Positions 33,640 to 44,503 of a stretch of DNA of 64,000 nt are shown piece after piece (the stretch's first letter is position 1; each line of letters begins with the position of its first letter). The translations under genes and the position numbers were made by a program. Source of the stretch: Pleurotus ostreatus/Saccharomyces cerevisiae fusant (Eukaryota; Opisthokonta); the NCBI GenBank assembly GCA_024196135.1, contig JAMQCK010000001.1, positions 1 to 64,000 of the forward strand, given 5' to 3'. The notes under the pieces were generated by a model. The model was not told the DNA's origin and ran no database searches. It saw only the letters and a list, made by a program, of their open reading frames with translations.

Positions 33640-33712
33640 GGTTCAGTGGTCTAATGGTCATGATTTTCGTCTCACACACGAAAGGTTCCCGGTTCGATCC
33701 CGGGCTGAACCA
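33640..33712 (+). tRNA. tRNA-Val (anticodon CAC), second gene
   Basis: A 73-nt cloverleaf identical to the gene at 5438 except for one D-loop base (GGTCATG here, GGTTATG there). Acceptor GGTTCAG/CTGAACC, anticodon loop CTCACAC, T arm CCCGG-TTCGATC-CCGGG. No T run lies directly after it; the nearest TTTTT is about 20 nt downstream. Confidence 0.93.
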
Positions 33713-33791
33713 TTGGAAGCAGCTCAATAATGTATTTTTGGTTCGTTCGCGAAGAATACACAGCAGCACCAACAGCGATTCCTCATAGTGC

Positions 33792-33825
33792 AAGGAAGGA
33801 AGGAAGGAAGGAAGGAAGGAAGGAA
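33792..33825. repeat. AAGG tetranucleotide microsatellite
   Basis: About eight uninterrupted AAGG/GGAA units, 80 bp after tRNA-Val. Likely length-variable between strains. Confidence 0.9.
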
Positions 33826-34432
33826 ATTTATCATTCGGGGGAGGTCCTTAAAGAGGAACAGCCCTACACAGTCCAGGAGAAGGACCGTGCAACGGAGCAC
33901 TGCGGCTCTTATCGTTGTAGCATACCGGTGTGTAAGTCGAGGAATACTTATGCGTCGTAACACATGACAATACACTTGGTCTCATGGAACTATCAACAGA
34001 CCCGACAGCTCGACCATAAATACTAATATTCAGAACCGCTTTCTACGATAATCTACAGAACACAATGGAGCAAACATGACAGAGTACAGAACATTATCCT
34101 TCCCGAGGCACTAGCAACAGTTCGTCGACGTGTCGTCGACGGGGCATTGTGCCATTCGTCATTCCGTCGGGGCATTGTGCCATTGTCATCCCGTCGGCGC
34201 ACCCATCGACACAATCTTCAACTTCATCTCTGACGTCTATGTCACCTCTCCTTAGGTGTCGTGGCGTCGTCCTCTAGACGGACGGACGGCCGATGGTGGT
34301 GACCTATATGAGGGTTAGCATGGAGTTCTTTCATCATTCGCTCCTCTTGCTAGCGCCACATCGCTCCTCCCCCGCATCACGACCATCCCGCGCACCGTAG
34401 CTCGCCTTCGACCCAATATCGCACTTGTCCTT
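33826..34432. other. Intergenic with a short duplicated word
   Basis: Holds the UGDH 3' flank. GGGGCATTGTGCCATT occurs twice about 32 bp apart (near 34140 and 34172), inside a CGTCGACG-rich stretch. No gene is seen. Confidence 0.5.
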
Positions 34433-36605
34433 TCACGACGTCGCCCGCATCCGATAGATGAGTTCGAACATCGCACGAGTCACGCTCTCGGACCCTGCCC
34501 GCCATGCCCGCACCCCCCAAGCCCCGCCAAGCCCTCCCTCACCACAGAAGGAGAACATCACAAACGCAGGACAGACGCTACAACCAAAGCAGAGCCCACA
34601 ACCAAAACAGAAGAACCTCAAACAACTCACCCTGAACCCAATCTCCCTCAACCGCTGCGCGTCAAGCAACAGCCGCCCGTCGAACACGAACGCCGGCTTC
34701 TTCATGCTGGCGTACACGGCCTCCCAGTCGATCTCCTTGAACTCCTTCCACTCGGTCGCGATCACGATTGCTTCAGCGTCCTTGCACGCCTCCATCGCGG
34801 AGTGGCAGATCGTGACCTGCTTCTGGACTAGAAAGAGGGTCAGCGAGCGTTCGTGGCGAACGATGCGTGATAACAGAAAGGGGAATGAGTAAGGAAACCG
34901 CATATATGTGTGCCCCTCGCCCTCCCACCGTACGTCCCCCTCGCCCTCACACCATTCGTCCCCCTTCCCCACCAGACCAAACAAAAGCAAACACTCACTA
35001 TTCTCCCGCCCCAAATCCGGCCGCGCCTCATCCAGGTCAAGCCAGATCTGCTCCTCCGTCACCTTCGGGTCGTACACGTTTACCCGCGCGCGCTCCGACA
35101 AAAAGTCACGGATGAGCGTGATCGCGGCGGACTCGCGGGTGTCGCCCGTGTCGGCCTTGAAGGCGAAGCCGAGGACGGCGATGCGCTACGGGAGGAGTTA
35201 GCGGGTGTGAAAGGAAGGGAGAGAGCGCGTGCGGCATGATGGCGTAGAACAAAGTGATCGAGGAATGAAAGGAAGATTTGAGACAGTGATGGAGGTGCAG
35301 CGGCAGACAGTAGTGGCATATATGCGATACTTCCAGCATATATGCCCCGAGAACTCGCGCATATAGCCACTCAACGACCTCAGAAAGCTACTCACCTTCC
35401 CCGTAATCGTGTTGAACATGGTATCCACAATCCGCTTGCCGAACCGCCTCTTCTGGTACTCATTCAAATCGACCACCTGCCTCCAGTATGCTGCCACCTC
35501 CGGCAAGTGCAGCGACTCCGACAGGTACACCAAGTTCAGGATGTCCTTCTGGAAGCACGAGCCACCAAAGCCAACGGACGCCTTGAGGAACTTGGGGCCA
35601 ACGCGCGAGTCGTAACCAACAGCGTTCGCAACCTCGTCGATATTGGCACCAGTCGCTTCGCAGATGGCGGAAAGGGCATTGACGGAGGAGATGCGCTGCG
35701 CGAGCATGGCGTTGGCGGCTAGCTTGGACAGCTCAGAGGACCACAGGCCAACGCTCAGAATGCGTTCGCGACTGGGAAGCGAGTTGAGCACCGGGGGAAT
35801 CGAGGAAGCATGTGGACTCACGGAACCCAATTAGCATATACGTCGACCAGCGACTGGCATGCATCCTTCCCCTCTTGTGTTTGCAGGGAGCCGATGAGAA
35901 CACGGTCGGGCGCAAGGAGGTCGGCGATGGCAGTTCCCTCAGCCAAGAATTCGGGGTTGGAAAGAATGTCGAAGCGGCAGCCGGGCTTGGAGTTCGCCTC
36001 GAGGATGGTGCGCATAGACTCCGCCGTACGGCAGGGCACCGTCGACTTCTCCACCACGATCTTGGACGTCTCCGCGATATCCGCAATCTTGCGCGTCGCG
36101 AGCTCGACATAGCTGATCGTGTAGGTTAGGACAGAGGGGGACAAGCGCGGTCTCGAGCACGCACTTCAGATCCGCCGCATAGCCCGCGCCGACGCCGGAC
36201 TTCTTGGTCGGAGTGTTGACGCTGACGAAGATAAGGTCGGCCTCCTTGATGCTCTTGTCGACGTCCGTGGAGAAGAAGAGGTTGCGGCCGCGGCAGCCCT
36301 TGACGACGTCGACGAGGCCGGGCTCGTAGATCGGCAGCTCGAAGTTGTCGCTGTTCCACGCGTCGATGCGCGGCTGGCTCAGGTCGACGATCGTGACCTG
36401 GATGTGGGGACACTTGAGCGCGATGACCGCGCACGTAGGCCCGCCTTGGCGCGATGGTCAGCGCGGGCGAGGGGGGGCAACGCGTCGCACTCACCGACAT
36501 ATCCTGCGCCGACTGTGATGGGGGAAGCAGGTTATAAGCGATGGTGGGCAGGGCGTCGGGGACGGCGAGCTCACTGCAGCAGATCTTCTTGACTTCGACG
36601 GGCAT
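34433..36605 (-). CDS. UGD1: UDP-glucose 6-dehydrogenase
   Basis: The ATG at 36605 gives [10 protein letters not shown]; a tiny exon then completes [17 protein letters not shown], the Rossmann NAD motif. Later exons read [125 protein letters not shown] (catalytic Cys), [15 protein letters not shown] and VYDPKV, near the C-terminus [16 protein letters not shown]. The enzyme oxidises UDP-glucose to UDP-glucuronate, the precursor of UDP-xylose and glucuronic-acid polysaccharides. The last intron and final few residues are uncertain; the stop at 34433 belongs to one plausible reading. The introns near 34830-35010 and 35190-35395 are unusually long. Confidence 0.93.
35316..35367. repeat. AT palindrome repeats in a UGDH intron
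   Basis: GCATATATGC, a perfect palindrome, occurs at 35316-35325 and 35336-35345, with a partial third copy (GCGCATATAGCC) after it; period about 20 bp. A similar GCATATATG word is near 34898 in the next intron and near 46942 in a DUS3 intron. Confidence 0.6.
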
Positions 36606-38258
36606 GTCTGGGGGACGGCGGCGGTGGTGGTGGTGGGAGGAAAGGAGGGAGATGGGTCAGGCCTCAGGGCCTGGGGCGCCGCAAGCTAAATTGACAGTTG
36701 ACGCGTCGGGTCGAGGTCCATCTATCCGCGCCCACGTGCTCCGGATGTTCAACTTCTGACGCGCCGATGAGCCCTGGACCGACGGGCACAGCGCGTACGC
36801 CGGCGACGAGAGGCCACCCTACATAATGGGGACACCAACTAGAACGGTCTTGTCCGACGCGCGGACGTACGAACGCCGCACCTCTAGCGCTGAATGAAGG
36901 CAACATGCCAGCATGCGAACTTCAACGGTAGCTATCGTCCCTCATTCAAGATCACAACCACCTCCGCCTCCTCTCCGCGGATTGGGCAAAGATAAAGAGC
37001 GCTCATATTCGGCGTATACGAGGCATAACCAGTGCATTCTGACGAAGTTTGCGCTTGACGATATCTGGCAGTGACTGTCTCTTCTGACCTCTGAATCGTG
37101 TTCCCCGGATCAACGCCAGAGAATTCGTGCACATGTGACGTTTATTCTATCGTAGGGTCGGTCGCCTCGATTCGGTCACTTAGTGAGATTCTTGGTCTTG
37201 CAGATACCGGAGAGCCGCCGACGCTGTTCGGACATTGCCGGCCTGGGCGGCAAGTCGGTCCGGAGCCTCCACCGTGTCTGCCGCTCATCCTTTCCTCCTC
37301 CTCCATCCGTCATCGTATGATATAGCCCGAGAGAGTCTGTTCATGCTTTATCCATTATCTACAAGTCGTCCAGAGATTATAGGATTTTTGTGATATGTTA
37401 TGTCCCTACTGACTTCAGATCATGACGGGCTTTTTAAGGCGTTACCTTCGTAATTTGATGCTCAGAGCTCAGTACTTCAAGACCCACACAGATAGACCGG
37501 ACCTCCTCCGGACAAACCGCGATTCCGTGGCGTGAAACCGCGACCGTGATTATTTTTTCGGCGGAATATGCGCCATAGCCATATGGCGCTTCAACATGCA
37601 CAGCGAACCGGATATTTAAACACGAAACGGAGCTCACCTATTGATCATTGTTTATGCGTGTAGGTCCCGTTCCGAATGCTTTTCTGCAGGTTGCTCACGC
37701 CATCTCAATACAAGGGAACATGATCGAATGGGACCCCGAAAAGAATCGTGATGCACACTTTGGCGAGAGAGGCAACATCGAATAATACGACCTGTCATGA
37801 CTGCAACACGAACAAGTTTTGTGATGGGTCCGCCGCCCGAAGTGTCCGAGCGTATGCAGCAGCAGACACTTCGCCGATACGCCGTGGGGCGCAATGTGCG
37901 GCATGCATCTGGCGAATACAGGACCCGTGTAATTACTCGGCGAGTATTTGGTGATTATGCCTTGTATGAACCGGATAGCCTATGCGCGGCCTTTGTTTTT
38001 GCCCACTCCGCCGGTGTAGATCTCCGCATATCCTTGCAAAAGCTATTATACAGATGTGTAAACTACCATTAAGTTCGGCCGAGCGTCCAATACACTAAAC
38101 CCAGTACAACATGAAGTTGAAGGAGAAACGAGAAAAAGTATACGACCTTGCGATATGTATACCACCCTGGCGGTGGGACGGGATATCAACCGTGTATAGC
38201 CATCGTGCTGCAGTCCGATAGCAAGTGAACGTCCTCCGAGACGCACCTCTACGACCCC
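36606..38258. other. Long intergenic region, 1.65 kb, no gene seen
   Basis: Upstream of UGDH (minus) and downstream of the short ORF at 38259 (minus). The many short ORFs show no domain, signal peptide or plausible splice chain. It may include regulatory DNA for UGDH. Confidence 0.4.
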
Positions 38259-38783
38259 TCAGCCAATCCTCCGCCGGCGCGTCAGCTCCAAACCTCCGAA
38301 CGTCGCACCCGAGATATCCTCGCTCGACCGCTTTCTAGCGCCCTTCCCAAGCAATGAAGCCGTAGTCGGCGCGCTGCTCCACGACTCCACGCCTAGCAGC
38401 TCCCCACTACCACCATCCGAGCCCAGAATCCCCTCCCAGCGGCCACTGCCGCGCCCCGCATCGCCCGACGGCCCGCTCAGCGAGTTCCTATTGCTAGCGC
38501 ACTTGCGCGACGCGGCGAGCGGCGTGGGCTCGAGATAATCGTGCGCGACCGGCTGGATCGCGACATCCGCTTGAGTCGGTGGCGCGTGTCGCTGCGAGTG
38601 GGTCTGATAGGCATTATCGGTGCCTATCATGGGCGCGGGGATATCGAGCTGTGCGAGCCCGCTGAACTCGTCGAGGTCGTCGAGCAAGGGGCCTGATGTA
38701 GGTGAGAGGAGGGTGGTAACAGGTAAGGGCGAGGGCAGCGAGTGGGAGGGGAATGAGGGGGGTATATCCTGGTCGACGTCCAT
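38259..38783 (-). CDS. Hypothetical protein, 174 aa, possibly one exon of a larger gene
   Basis: The ATG at 38783 gives MDVDQDIPPSFPSHSLPSPL. The protein is Ser/Pro-rich and acidic at first (PLLDDLDEFSGLAQLDIPAP), then reads RKCASNRNSLSGPSG and ends with a basic tail, GGLELTRRRRIG, after KGARKRSSED. The frame stays open upstream to about 38930 without an ATG, so an upstream exon is possible. The basic, disordered composition would fit a nuclear regulatory protein, but no domain is recognised. Coding status is uncertain. Confidence 0.4.
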   Translation of the reverse strand: MDVDQDIPPSFPSHSLPSPLPVTTLLSPTSGPLLDDLDEFSGLAQLDIPAPMIGTDNAYQTHSQRHAPPTQADVAIQPVAHDYLEPTPLAASRKCASNRNSLSGPSGDAGRGSGRWEGILGSDGGSGELLGVESWSSAPTTASLLGKGARKRSSEDISGATFGGLELTRRRRIG

Positions 38784-40009
38784 GGCGTCGATGTTTGCTG
38801 GCGGGGAAGCGGGTGTGTGCAGTAGAGTCGGCGTCGGGACAATTTCTGCGGGACGGAACGCGGTATTCTGCTTTGGAGGTTGTGAATGAACACGACGTTC
38901 AATTGTGAGGAGGGAGAAGACGCACGAAGCTGGATGCAGAACGAGAGCTGGGGTTCAAGAGATTATCACGGGAGAGTGCAAAGGTCTATCGCAAAGTTTT
39001 GTGAGACTTCTCGGATGTACAGCAATTACTTCGCAGGACGCACCTGCGGAATCCGAGCGCGCGAGCGCCGCAAAACGCGTGGGCGGGGTGCTGGCGCGAG
39101 ATCCGCTGGTGCCGGGCCAGTGAATCCAAAGGGCATATGGAAGAAGGGGAGCGGGCGAAGGCCCATTGTCGTGCCAGGCACTTCCATCGATACCGCTTGC
39201 GAGGAAAAGATGTTGAGGGTGGTGAATGGGGTGAGAGACTCTGCCAAGGTCCGTCGTGCAGGACAAGCGCCGTCCGCAACGAGTCGAAAGCCGTAATGGG
39301 TCAACGGGGCTGCTACCCACGAGTTGAGGCTGCTGCCCATGGGGACGCGTCAGCCTACTATATGAAAGGCGTGGTTGCCGCACTCACTGGTCGCGAGCAC
39401 CGGTAATCTCGACCCTGGACGCTCAGATGGCGGTTTATCGTCGGGATGCGGTGACGATGCGATGCGGTCGTGGGGGAGACAAGAATGATCCCCTCGTTCT
39501 ACGATCCAATGCGAAACTATTCCCTCGCGTGTATAGGCAAGGGGGGCTTCTGGCGCTCGCGTCTAGCGGGCGATTTTGGCGGGGAGCTTTTGAGTTATGC
39601 TCGAGCAGTATCTCGAGGGGAATGATATGGGTGTATGATATGGGGAAGCAGGGAAAGAATGAGATGATTCGAGACGGTAAGGACTGATAGGGATGACGGG
39701 GAAGAAGGAGAAGGGGGTCACGAAGATAGTTCGTGGCTAAGGAGCTGCGGTCGCTGTCGTCAGCGTGAGACAGGAAAGCGGGACGCCCGGGCCGAAGTGA
39801 TAAGGGAAAGGCTTGAGAACTGAAGTGGCGCATCGTAGACGACGTGTAAGGCTTTGAGTGCGATGAATGCGCGATACTCCTGAGGGGGCCTTCAGTTAAA
39901 ACGGAAGTATAACATTTGGAAACTCTGTCAAGAGACGTTCGTCCTGAATTGGCAATTTGGCGGTCGTAAATATTAAAGCAAACTAAGTGTGTACTAAACA
40001 ATCATTGAC
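38784..40009. other. Intergenic, about 1.2 kb, no gene seen
   Basis: Between the hypothetical ORF and the outer end of module copy 2. A 188-codon ORF (39435-40001, minus) and others have no features of real proteins. Confidence 0.4.
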
Positions 40010-40019
40010 TGCAAGAAAA

Positions 40020-42470
40020 CACAGTACTGAGATGGACGAGGGTAGTAAATACTCCGAAAGAGGAGGGAATTCCAAAAAATGACCGTCGTTGTCGAAGGAC
40101 GGAGGAGCTCCGCAAAGAAGTAGTCCCTTTCGCTGAATATCCGCGAGGACGATCAGCTAATCGGATTCTCCCTAAGAGCAACCTCGCGTCCTCCGACGCC
40201 ACAGCCCGTATGTCACCTCCGCCTTTCGTGCGAGGACGAAGGGCACCATCAGCCGTAAACGGACGTGGCTGCGAGAACCCGCGCAGCGCCTCCGCTACTC
40301 CCAACCCCTCGCCGAAACGACGGAGAAAGGAAGTAGCCTCGTCAGCACCGCGCGAGCGCTCGCGATGAACACAGGCCCACCCACCGCGGGGTACGTCCGG
40401 GAGCGTTACCAAGCCATCCGTACCCGCGATAGGCCCGAACGATGCCAGGTCTCATCGCAGTCGTCCGAATCGTCTACACGACGACCGGGGCAACGACGAC
40501 AGCGGCGACCCGGCTACCATCCAGTATACGCCGCACAGCTGTCTTCCTCCGTTGGCTCAGCAGGGCGCGCAATCACGTTCGTCGCCTGCCTACGGGAGAG
40601 CGCATCCGACGCCACGTTCCATGGTAGTTGGTTGGGCCTGTGTCCGACGACGGCGACCTAAAATAAATGTCAGTAGTCCTCAGAAATCCTCCGAAGGAGG
40701 AGGGGGGTTCCAAACATTGGCCGTCGATATCAGTGAAGCACGAGAGGCCCTCGAAAAAGCGATCCGTTCGTATGCCTCCGAGAGGAAAGCCCGTCTACTT
40801 GGACGTTCCTTCAAGGGCCAACTCGCACTTCGCCGACACCACAAATCATGTACTGCCTCCGCCACGCGCTGACAAGCGGGTAGCATCACTGGCAGCACAC
40901 GACTGTGGCTGTGAGCGCTCCCGCGGCACCTCCACCACACCCAGCTCTGCCGCCGAAGCAATAGGACAAAGAAGTGGCTTCAACGGCGCCACGCAAGCGC
41001 TCGTGATGGACACGAGCCCACCCACCACGACGTACGTCCGGGAGAGAGGCCAAGCCATTCGTAGTCATGATGGGCCCGAGCGACGTCGGGTCTCGCCAAT
41101 GTTGGCTGGATCATCTATCCGACAATCCAGGCAACAACAGCGGTGACGACCCGACTACCATATAGTGTACGCCGCACAGCTGTCTTCCACACACAGAGCA
41201 GCAGGGCGCACAACCTATTCCGACAGGAATAGACGGATGCCTGCCTACGGGAGAGCCTATCCGACGCAGTCCCATGGTAGCCAGTTGGGCTGGTGTCCAA
41301 TGACGGCGACCTAGAACAAGTGTGAGTAGTCCTCAAAAATCCTCCGAAGGAGGAGGGGGTTCCAAACATTGGCCGTCAATATCAGCAAAGCGCGAGAGGC
41401 GCTCTTGGGAGCAACCCGTTCGAAGGCCTCCGTGAAGAGAGTCAACTACCGGGACGTCCCATCGAGGGTCAACTAGCGCTTCGCTGACGCCACACATCAT
41501 GTGCTGCCTCCGCCGCGCGCCCAAAGACGGGTAGCATCACTGGAAGCACACAACTGTGGCTGCGAGCGCTCCCACAACACCTCCACCACGCCCAGTTCTA
41601 CTACCGAAGCAGAAGAAAAGGGAAATGATATCAACGGCGCCGTGCAAGCGCTCGTCGTGGGCATCAACCCACCCACCACAACGTACGTCCGGGAGAGTGA
41701 CCAAGCCATTCGTAGTCGTGATGGGCCCGAACGATGTCGGGTCTCGCCGTTGTTGGCCGAACCGTCTATCCGACGATCCAGGCAACGACGGCAGTGACGA
41801 CCCAACTACCACATAGTGTACGCCGCGCAGCTGTCTTCCGCACCCTGTTCAGCAGGACGCACGACCTCTTCAAAAAGAAGTAGACCGACGCCTGACTACG
41901 GGAGAGCCCATCCAGCGCATGCCCATGGTAGCCAGTTGGGCTGATGTCCGAAGACGACGATCCTTCGCCAATGCCACAATTCATGCGCCGACTCCGAGTC
42001 TGCCGCGTGCCGAGGGACGGGGGACATCATCGCCAACGCATAACTGTAGCTGCGAGCGCGAGCGCAGTGCCTCCGCTACTGCCATCGCCGGCCGCTGAAG
42101 CGGAGGGTCAGACAAGCAGCTTCGACGGCACCACGCAAGCGCCTGCGGTGGACACAAGCCCACCCACCGCGGGGTACGACTGGGAGAGTTACCAAGCCAT
42201 TCGTACGCCTTGGTGGGCCCAAACGGCGTCGGGTCTCGCCGCCGCTGGCGGAATCATCTAGCTGATGATCCAGGCAACGACGGCAATGGCGACCCGACTA
42301 CCACCTAGTATACACCGCGCGTCTGGCTCTTAATCTATAGTAGAGCACCCACAGTCCCGCTCCATGAAGATGAAGCTGCAGGCGCCTACCCCGAGAGAAC
42401 TCATCCGGTGCCGCGTCCCGTGGTAGCCAGTTGGACTTGTATCCGACGAAGATGATGGTTTTCGACAAGA
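40020..42470. repeat. Tandem array of module copy 2
   Basis: The anchor GGTAGTCGGGTCGCC appears in reverse complement near 40.51, 41.15, 41.80 and 42.30 kb. The spacing is about 641, 650 and 492 bp, so two long units and one short one. The longer units carry CTCCGAAGGAGGAGGGGGTT, the internal copy of the terminal element (near 40.69 and 41.34 kb). Confidence 0.75.
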
Positions 42471-42479
42471 AGCGGGGCG

Positions 42480-42487
42480 CTTATAAG
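42480..42487 (-). promoter_or_regulatory. Conserved TATAAG element facing the array, copy 2
   Basis: GCTTATAAGCAG next to CGGCGCCGGCGCC, matching the elements at 28845 and 60548. Function inferred from conservation only. Confidence 0.35.
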
Positions 42488-43035
42488 CAGCGGCGCCGGC
42501 GCCTGAACCGGATCAGCGGGCTGCGATAAATGCTTCCGGTCTATTGTGACAAACCGTGACTCCCCGGGTTGAACCTGCTCCTCATGGACGCCGCGCCGTG
42601 GCAACGCAATCGTTACCCCGGTCTTTTGAACCTCGAGCTTCTTAGAACCTGTGCTTGGTCCCTCCGCTGCTTCTCTCGTCGATAGGCGCAGCGCCTTCCC
42701 GAGCGCCCAAGCACAGCTCCGCCGAAGGTCCTGGCATACCACAGCTCGTGGCATACAGCAAACATTGTGGCATCAGAGGCGCCATCACGAAATCCGTACC
42801 TTTTTTGACCTTCCTGTGCGCACGCGTTCCTCAAGAAGGTCCCCCATCAGTGGTAGGGCCATAAAGGTCAGCTTCGCGGCGCCTCGTGGAGGCTCACTTT
42901 GTGAACTTGAACAGCTTTATTGGTATCCCTCTGGACGATGTAGCGTCTCTCCCCACGTGTTTTGTGATAGTCGGCGCGACTCCTCGTCATTCGGCGAGGA
43001 AGAAGCGCCTTGACATAGACCAGACTTCTACCAGA

Positions 43036-43042
43036 TATAAAA
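43036..43042 (+). promoter_or_regulatory. TATA-like box of module gene 2
   Basis: CCAGATATAAAA, about 100 bp before the ATG at 43136, in the same place as in copies 1 and 3. Confidence 0.65.
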
Positions 43043-43135
43043 CAGCACTCGCCTCGACAGGATGTACTCCCCAAGCAACCCAACTTTATCTCTGTGGCAC
43101 CGCTCCATATCTCACCCTCATCATCACCAATCTCA

Positions 43136-44144
43136 ATGGCTCCAGACCGAAAGCAGAGGACGAAGAAGGGCGTCGTCTCATACACGGCGTCAGCAGGGTC
43201 AGTACGAATCTTTGCCACAATGCCACCTACTCACTCACGATATCAGACATATCGGTCGCAATCCCGGCCGTCCGAAGAAGCTCGCGCGGAAGCAGGAGTT
43301 AGGCATTCTCAGCATCCTTCCCCCAACCAGAACATGTACGTAGTCCATAATTATGTGTATGCCCGAACTAATCCCTTCGCTAGTGTGTCCTGCCACTCCC
43401 TCCACCGGGCTTGCCCCCCATTACCCGCAGCCCTATTGGCATGTTCATTGTCAGGTGGGCAGCGCGGCCAAGGTGGCTCAGCTCATACAGGCGGAAGCTT
43501 CCGCGCACACTTCGCCGATGCCCTTCGGTCTCGAGATCAACCAGCTCCTGTCCGATAACGCCGTCGCTCCTGCCCGCATCAACGCACCCGACCTTGTTTT
43601 TCTCAGCTTGAACAAGGGCGGTACTACCAACATCACTCCGGAGGCTCGCGCGCAGGTCAGCACCGTCATCAGAGGTCTCATTGCGCCGAGGCTCGCCAAA
43701 TTGCTCTACCACGCCGCCGGGGACGGGAAGAGGGACCAGGAGGCCTATGTTTACAAGCTGTGTCGGCGGGCGAGAAACACACTCACGCATCTTTCCCTCG
43801 AACTCAGCTTCTGCGACAAGAAGGCTCTCGAGGGCTACCTCTGCTCCCCGGAGGCGGCTCGCCTGGTGTCGCTGGAACTCAAGTCGAACACGAGCCTGCA
43901 GGCCCCGCTGGTCAACGTCTTCAAGAAGGCCAGTCTGCCCAACCTGCGCTCGCTCTCCCTGGACCTTCCCCCGTCGAAGACCAACGTCAAAACTCTCGTT
44001 GCGGCCTTGCGCATGCGCTACAACGCCGGCCACAAGAACGCCCTCCAGATCGAGCTCAAGAACGGGATTAGCGACGATTTGCGCGCTGAGGCGGCGGCGA
44101 TTGCGGTGACCTTCGTTGAATATTGCGCGATGCGCTTTGAGTGA
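43136..44144 (+). CDS. Orphan leucine-rich protein, module family member 2
   Basis: Three exons: 43136-43197, 43247-43335 and 43384-44144, with clean GT...AG introns of 49 and 48 nt, giving 303 aa. Exon 1 is MAPDRKQRTKKGVVSYTASA; exon 2 reads GHIGRNPGRPKKLARKQE and LGILSILPPTRT; exon 3 starts LCPATPSTGLAP. The body contains GGTTNITPEARAQ, RNTLTHLSLELSFCDKKALE, ARLVSLELKSNTSLQAPLVN, ASLPNLRSLSLDLPP and LVAALRMRYNAG, and the last strand is VTFVEYCAMRFE. It is closest to the member at 58910. The basic exon 1-2 segment could bind nucleic acid; the leucine pattern suggests an LRR-like scaffold. Both are guesses. No transposase-type acidic triad is visible. Confidence 0.8.
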
Positions 44145-44503
44145 TCTCCGGCTCTGGTTTATGGATCCCTATCTTTCTCTGTCTGTGTATGGTTATGAAC
44201 TCATGCTACGCACTTATCTTACGCCCCACCTTAATTAGTTACCCGGACTGTAGCCTCGTATGCCGAACACTTTTCTCATGTATCACTCACATATACCCAA
44301 CGCTTACGACGATGTCTTGTCTGCTACACTTGTAATGAAATCTCGAAATCACGAACCTATCCTGTAGCGCTCGTTCACAAATACATACAGTCAGATCTCT
44401 ATGTTCACAAATACATTTAAATCTCTCTAAGATACACCAACGGGGGACAAAATTTTCGGTGTCAGAGAACGTAAGGGCATAAGACGAACGTATCGACAAG
44501 CGC

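Larger units (their letters stand above)
40010..44400 (+). repeat. Repeated module, copy 2
   Basis: The same layout as copies 1 and 3, but on the plus strand: terminal element (40060-40120, including ATGACCGTCGTTGTCGAAGG), array, leader, gene, 3' flank. Downstream of the gene, CGGACTGTAGCCTCGTATG and a TTCACAAATACAT end near 44400 match copy 3, which fixes this edge well. DUS3 begins about 100 bp further on. Confidence 0.8.

Noticed and set aside
39435..40001. 188-codon minus-strand ORF
   Set aside because: No domain, signal or splice context, and composition like translated non-coding DNA.
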